This document shows positions 14,748 through 17,341 of a stretch of 17,341 nt of DNA, in pieces. The DNA lies in the NCBI GenBank assembly GCA_031274045.1, contig JAISQS010000360.1:1-17341 (forward strand), read 5' to 3'. How positions within the stretch are numbered: position 1 is the first letter of the stretch; each line of letters starts with the position of its first letter. Both the position numbers and the translations under genes were made by a program. The notes under the pieces were generated by a model. It did not search any database. It saw nothing but the letters and a program-made list of their open reading frames with translations, and was not told the origin of the DNA. The DNA comes from Planctomycetaceae bacterium. GTDB taxonomy: Bacteria; Planctomycetota; Planctomycetia; Pirellulales; Thermoguttaceae.

Positions 14748-16766
14748 ATGTCAGATAACATTTACCTTGAACTGGAGCTTTTTCTTGATCCTGCGGTCAC
14801 GGATGTTGCTGCGCTGAAAGAGGAATTGGACAAGAAAATTTCGGCGTGGAATAAGTTATTTAATGCGGATGCAAAGTACAAACATTTTGTGCAAGTTGCC
14901 AAAGCTTGGCAACGATCTTCGGAGGACTATGACTTAGTACAACTTGCCCGCGAGGCGCGGTCGATACGCGAAAAACATGGTCACGATGCCGTTGCGATTT
15001 ATGAAGAGAACGGTTTTCTCGGACAACAAGAATACGATGACCTCCACAAAGAATTTGCCCCGTTTTTCAATAAGTCAACAATTGACTCATGGCTTCATCT
15101 CAAAGTTACAGATTCTTTGGTACCACAAGAACCACAATATCCGCCAGAAGTCAAAAAGAAAATCATATCAAAAAATGATATGGATAAGATTGCTTCTGAG
15201 CTGAAGATTGTAGTGGGTGATGACAAGGTGAGTTTGTATGACTTGATAGGAGTCTCGCCGAAAAGTGATTTGAGCACAGTTCAAGAAAATAGTAATGCGG
15301 CTTACAACACAGCATTCAAGAAGCCCAAAACTGGTTCGGATTCGGCTAAAGTTGATACGGAATTACGTCTTCTTGGCAGAGCGAAAACTATTTTTGGTGA
15401 TGATGTATCAAGACAAGGCTACGATATTGCCGTAAAACGCCGTCCATTTGATCGACTGATTGATACTAAACTCAAAAGACGCGCAGCCAAAGGGGGAATT
15501 ACATACGACGACTACAAACGCTCAATTGACGACGCATTGCAAACGGGATATTCAAAAGCAGAAGCAGAATGGTACGTTTATGAATACTTTTGTAAAACCC
15601 GTAAGTTCGCGTTGCCAATACCGACAGAACAATCAGCTCACACCAAATCAGACCATCATCAACAAGACAAAAAAACAGAATCAACACAGCAATCAACATC
15701 GCCGCATTCGTCGACTGTCAATAAGTCAAAACCGACAAGTATTTTTGGTGCGATTGAACAATTCGCGGCAAGTGTTATTAGGAAAAAACCGACAAGTATT
15801 TTTGATGCGATTGAACAAGATGATCCTAAGTTGGTAGAAGAGTGGATAAACTCTAATCCTAAATCTGTGCATGAAAAAGACACGAAAGGTCATACACTGC
15901 TTCATTGGGCAACAAAAAATAGTCACAATGCAGATATAATCAGATACCTGCTCAAAAAAGGTGCATTCCTATACATAAATACAAAAGTTGAAAATGGTTC
16001 TACGCCGCTTCATTGGGCTGCATTTTATAATCCCAACGTTGACATAATCCAATGTCTGATCGAAAACGGTGCTAGTGTAAATGTAAAATCCAATGGTGGT
16101 TCTACGCCGCTTCATTTGGCTGCAAAGAATAATCCTAACGTTGGCATAATCCAATGTCTGATCAAAAACGGTGCTAGTGTAAATGTAAAATCCAATGATG
16201 GTTATACGCCGCTTCATTTGGCTGCAAAGAATAATCCTAACGTTGACATAATCAAATGCCTGTTAGCAAACGGCGCGGATATAAATGCGAAGAACATACA
16301 TGATAATACCCCACATATTTTGGCTGTGTGCAATAACCCTAACATTGATGTAATTAAATGTTTGCTCAGAAACGGTGCCAGCATATATGTAAAAGCTGAA
16401 GAAGGTTTTACGCTGCTTCATTGGGCTGCCCAAAATAGCCACAATGTAGATACAATCACACGTTTGCTCGAAGTCGGTGCCAGTATAGACGCAAAAACCA
16501 ATGAAGGTGATACTCCGCTTCATTGGGCTGCATTTTATAATCCCAACGTTGACATAATCAAATGTCTGCTACAAAAAGGTGCTAGTGTAGATGCAAAAAA
16601 CAAATTGGGTTATACGCCGGTTGATGTAGCAAATACAAAAGAAAAAAAACAGATACTACGTGATCATGTGGTAGTAGGCAACGGATGTTTATCACTGTTG
16701 ATGGCGGCGGTATTTGTGCCAGTACTGCTATTTGTACTAGTACTGGTGTTTGCGCGAGTACAGTAA
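14748..16766 (+). CDS. J-like domain/ankyrin-repeat protein with C-terminal membrane anchor
   Basis: A 672-residue paralogue of the protein encoded at 11281; the N-terminal 290 residues are about four-fifths identical by eye. It has the same helical N-terminus (NIYLELELFLDPAVTD), the same J-like segment at residues 162-228 (SLYDLIGVSP to RQGYD) without HPD, and the same FDRLIDTKLKRRAAKGGIT region. The linker (291-345) is rich in Gln, Ser, Thr and Lys and includes a 19-residue direct duplication starting KPTSIF. One ankyrin module follows (about 350-640): the IFDAIEQDDPKLVEEWI cap, seven full repeats and the closing PVDVANTKEKKQILRD. The end is a single hydrophobic helix (about 648-668, LLMAAVFVPVLLFVLVLVF), so the protein is probably tail-anchored with its ankyrin face in the cytoplasm. 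An Hsp70 gene starts 450 bp downstream. Function unknown; a co-chaperone-like adaptor is a reasonable guess. Confidence 0.9.
   Translation: MSDNIYLELELFLDPAVTDVAALKEELDKKISAWNKLFNADAKYKHFVQVAKAWQRSSEDYDLVQLAREARSIREKHGHDAVAIYEENGFLGQQEYDDLHKEFAPFFNKSTIDSWLHLKVTDSLVPQEPQYPPEVKKKIISKNDMDKIASELKIVVGDDKVSLYDLIGVSPKSDLSTVQENSNAAYNTAFKKPKTGSDSAKVDTELRLLGRAKTIFGDDVSRQGYDIAVKRRPFDRLIDTKLKRRAAKGGITYDDYKRSIDDALQTGYSKAEAEWYVYEYFCKTRKFALPIPTEQSAHTKSDHHQQDKKTESTQQSTSPHSSTVNKSKPTSIFGAIEQFAASVIRKKPTSIFDAIEQDDPKLVEEWINSNPKSVHEKDTKGHTLLHWATKNSHNADIIRYLLKKGAFLYINTKVENGSTPLHWAAFYNPNVDIIQCLIENGASVNVKSNGGSTPLHLAAKNNPNVGIIQCLIKNGASVNVKSNDGYTPLHLAAKNNPNVDIIKCLLANGADINAKNIHDNTPHILAVCNNPNIDVIKCLLRNGASIYVKAEEGFTLLHWAAQNSHNVDTITRLLEVGASIDAKTNEGDTPLHWAAFYNPNVDIIKCLLQKGASVDAKNKLGYTPVDVANTKEKKQILRDHVVVGNGCLSLLMAAVFVPVLLFVLVLVFARVQ
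15729..15842 (+). repeat. 57-bp direct duplication in the linker
   Basis: aaaccgacaagtatttttg and about 14 further bases recur 57 bp downstream (15729 and 15786), with one clear difference, duplicating 19 codons: KPTSIFGAIEQ and KPTSIFDAIEQ. The second copy is the functional ankyrin cap. The first continues into unrelated FAASVIRK, so the duplication is imperfect at its 3' end. Confidence 0.8.
15846..16665 (+). repeat. Ankyrin-coding repeats of the second paralogue
   Basis: Seven 34-residue ankyrin units plus a closing half unit. The words cgcttcatttggctgcaaag and aataatcctaacgttg occur twice at 102-bp spacing (units 3 and 4), again showing recent unit duplication. Unit 1 is two residues longer. 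Confidence 0.75.
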
Positions 16767-16831
16767 TTAATGCTGCTGTAATTTAAATTTTGGTAATGAA
16801 TTTAGTGATTTTAATCGCGGTTTACATATTA

Positions 16832-17022
16832 TTAGCCCCGAAGGGGCGACAAGCATTAGCACGGGGCAACGCCCCGTGAATCGAAATTACCTATATTCAA
16901 GCCCTGTAAGGGCGCAAGCCGTTAGACGCTTCTTTGCTTTCGCACTTACTGGGCTAATAAATTTTATTTCACGATTCACGGGGTGCTGACCCGTGCTAAT
17001 GCTTAAGCCCTTTCAGGGCATT
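16832..17022. repeat. REP-like composite palindromic element
   Basis: Two 33-bp arms, 16851-16883 and 16972-17004, are inverted copies with 30 of 33 positions matching (outer end aagcattagcacgg, inner end ccgtgaatcg). Around and between them are small hairpins: GCCCCGAAGGGGC, CGGGGCAACGCCCCG, GCCCTGTAAGGGC and GCCCTTTCAGGGC. There is no coding capacity, so it looks like a non-autonomous dispersed repeat. Confidence 0.8.
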
Positions 17023-17048
17023 GATGCGGCGTATTGATAAAAGACACA

Positions 17049-17076
17049 GTAGAGACGCAAGACATTACGTCTCTAC
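17049..17076. repeat. GTAGAGACG inverted repeat
   Basis: GTAGAGACG (17049-17057) and CGTCTCTAC (17068-17076) are perfect 9-bp arms; the stem can extend through AA/TT past one mismatch. Elements with these arms are, from memory, common dispersed palindromes in several bacterial phyla. Confidence 0.7.
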
Positions 17077-17216
17077 AAAATCAAAAATAATCAGGAAAAT
17101 CCAACCCAAAAAATGGATTTTTTTCAGGCTATAAGCCTTACTTTCGTCCGTTACTTTAACCATCAACTTTAACCACTTTTTAACAACTAACAATTATTAA
17201 CGACAAACCTTTAACC

Positions 17217-17341
17217 ATGTCCAAAACGAAAAAAATTCTTGGTATTGATCTCGGCACAACTTACTCTTGTGTTGCTTATATTAACGATTACGGACAACCG
17301 GAAGTCGTCCCGAACGCCGAAGGTGAACGAACAACACCTTC
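17217..17341 (+). CDS. Hsp70-family (DnaK-like) chaperone, N-terminal fragment
   Basis: Only the first 41 codons are in the window. They read MSKTKKILGIDLGTTYSCVA, then YINDYGQPEVVPNAEGERTT. GIDLGTTYS is the phosphate-1 loop of the Hsp70/actin ATPase fold, and PNAEGERTTPS is equally typical of Hsp70. The Tyr in TTYSC, instead of the Asn usual in housekeeping bacterial DnaK (TTNSC), suggests an additional Hsp70 paralogue and not necessarily the main DnaK, so no gene symbol is given. The start ATG is preceded by ttaacc and no Shine-Dalgarno, like the two ankyrin genes upstream. Its place after two J-like proteins suggests a functional link. Confidence 0.93.
   Translation, partial: MSKTKKILGIDLGTTYSCVAYINDYGQPEVVPNAEGERTTP

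Larger units (their letters stand above)
16767..17216. other. Intergenic region with palindromic repeat elements
   Basis: This 450-bp gap before the Hsp70 gene has no open gene. It contains the REP-like composite element (16832-17022) and a short inverted repeat (17049-17076), both listed separately, then an AT-rich leader ending in ttaaccATG. Confidence 0.6.

Overview
The window is AT-rich bacterial DNA with every credible gene on the + strand. It is probably from a member of the Planctomycetota. That assignment is inferred from the style of the degenerate GspE/PilB-like ATPase, the large paralogous Hsp70/ankyrin proteins and the many palindromic intergenic repeats; no rRNA or other marker gene is present to prove it. 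Genes are separated by long non-coding stretches full of hairpins, and no long operon is evident.

Left part (1-2948): the 3' portion of an Rpn/PD-(D/E)XK transposase-family gene, interrupted by an in-frame TAA, followed by a complete polyphosphate kinase (ppk1) with both catalytic histidines.

Middle part (3228-6810): four consecutive small lipoprotein genes, each set off by a long intergenic region and carrying a strong Shine-Dalgarno sequence. All begin with a signal peptide ending in Gly-Cys-Asp-Asp. The first two are paralogues sharing a core of about 130 residues. The last three carry short in-frame minisatellites of 15, 21 and 33 bp that encode Asp/Ser/Thr/Gly-rich tails.

Centre right (7433-10468): a membrane-attached GspE/PilB-like protein that keeps the four-cysteine zinc motif but has lost recognisable Walker A, Walker B and His-box residues, followed by a four-helix membrane protein that may be CvpA-like. 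A nested inverted-repeat cluster (10518-11192) follows; one of its hairpins differs between arms by paired, compensating changes.

Right part (11281-17341): two paralogous proteins, each with a conserved helical N-terminal region, a DnaJ-like segment lacking HPD, and an ankyrin array. They lie upstream of the start of an Hsp70 gene. The second ends in a membrane helix. The first stops at a run of six G; removing one G would join its ankyrin array in frame to a two-helix membrane segment encoded immediately downstream. This suggests a recent frameshift or a soluble/membrane switch. The paired J-like/ankyrin proteins beside Hsp70, together with the G-tract, are the most interesting part of the window.
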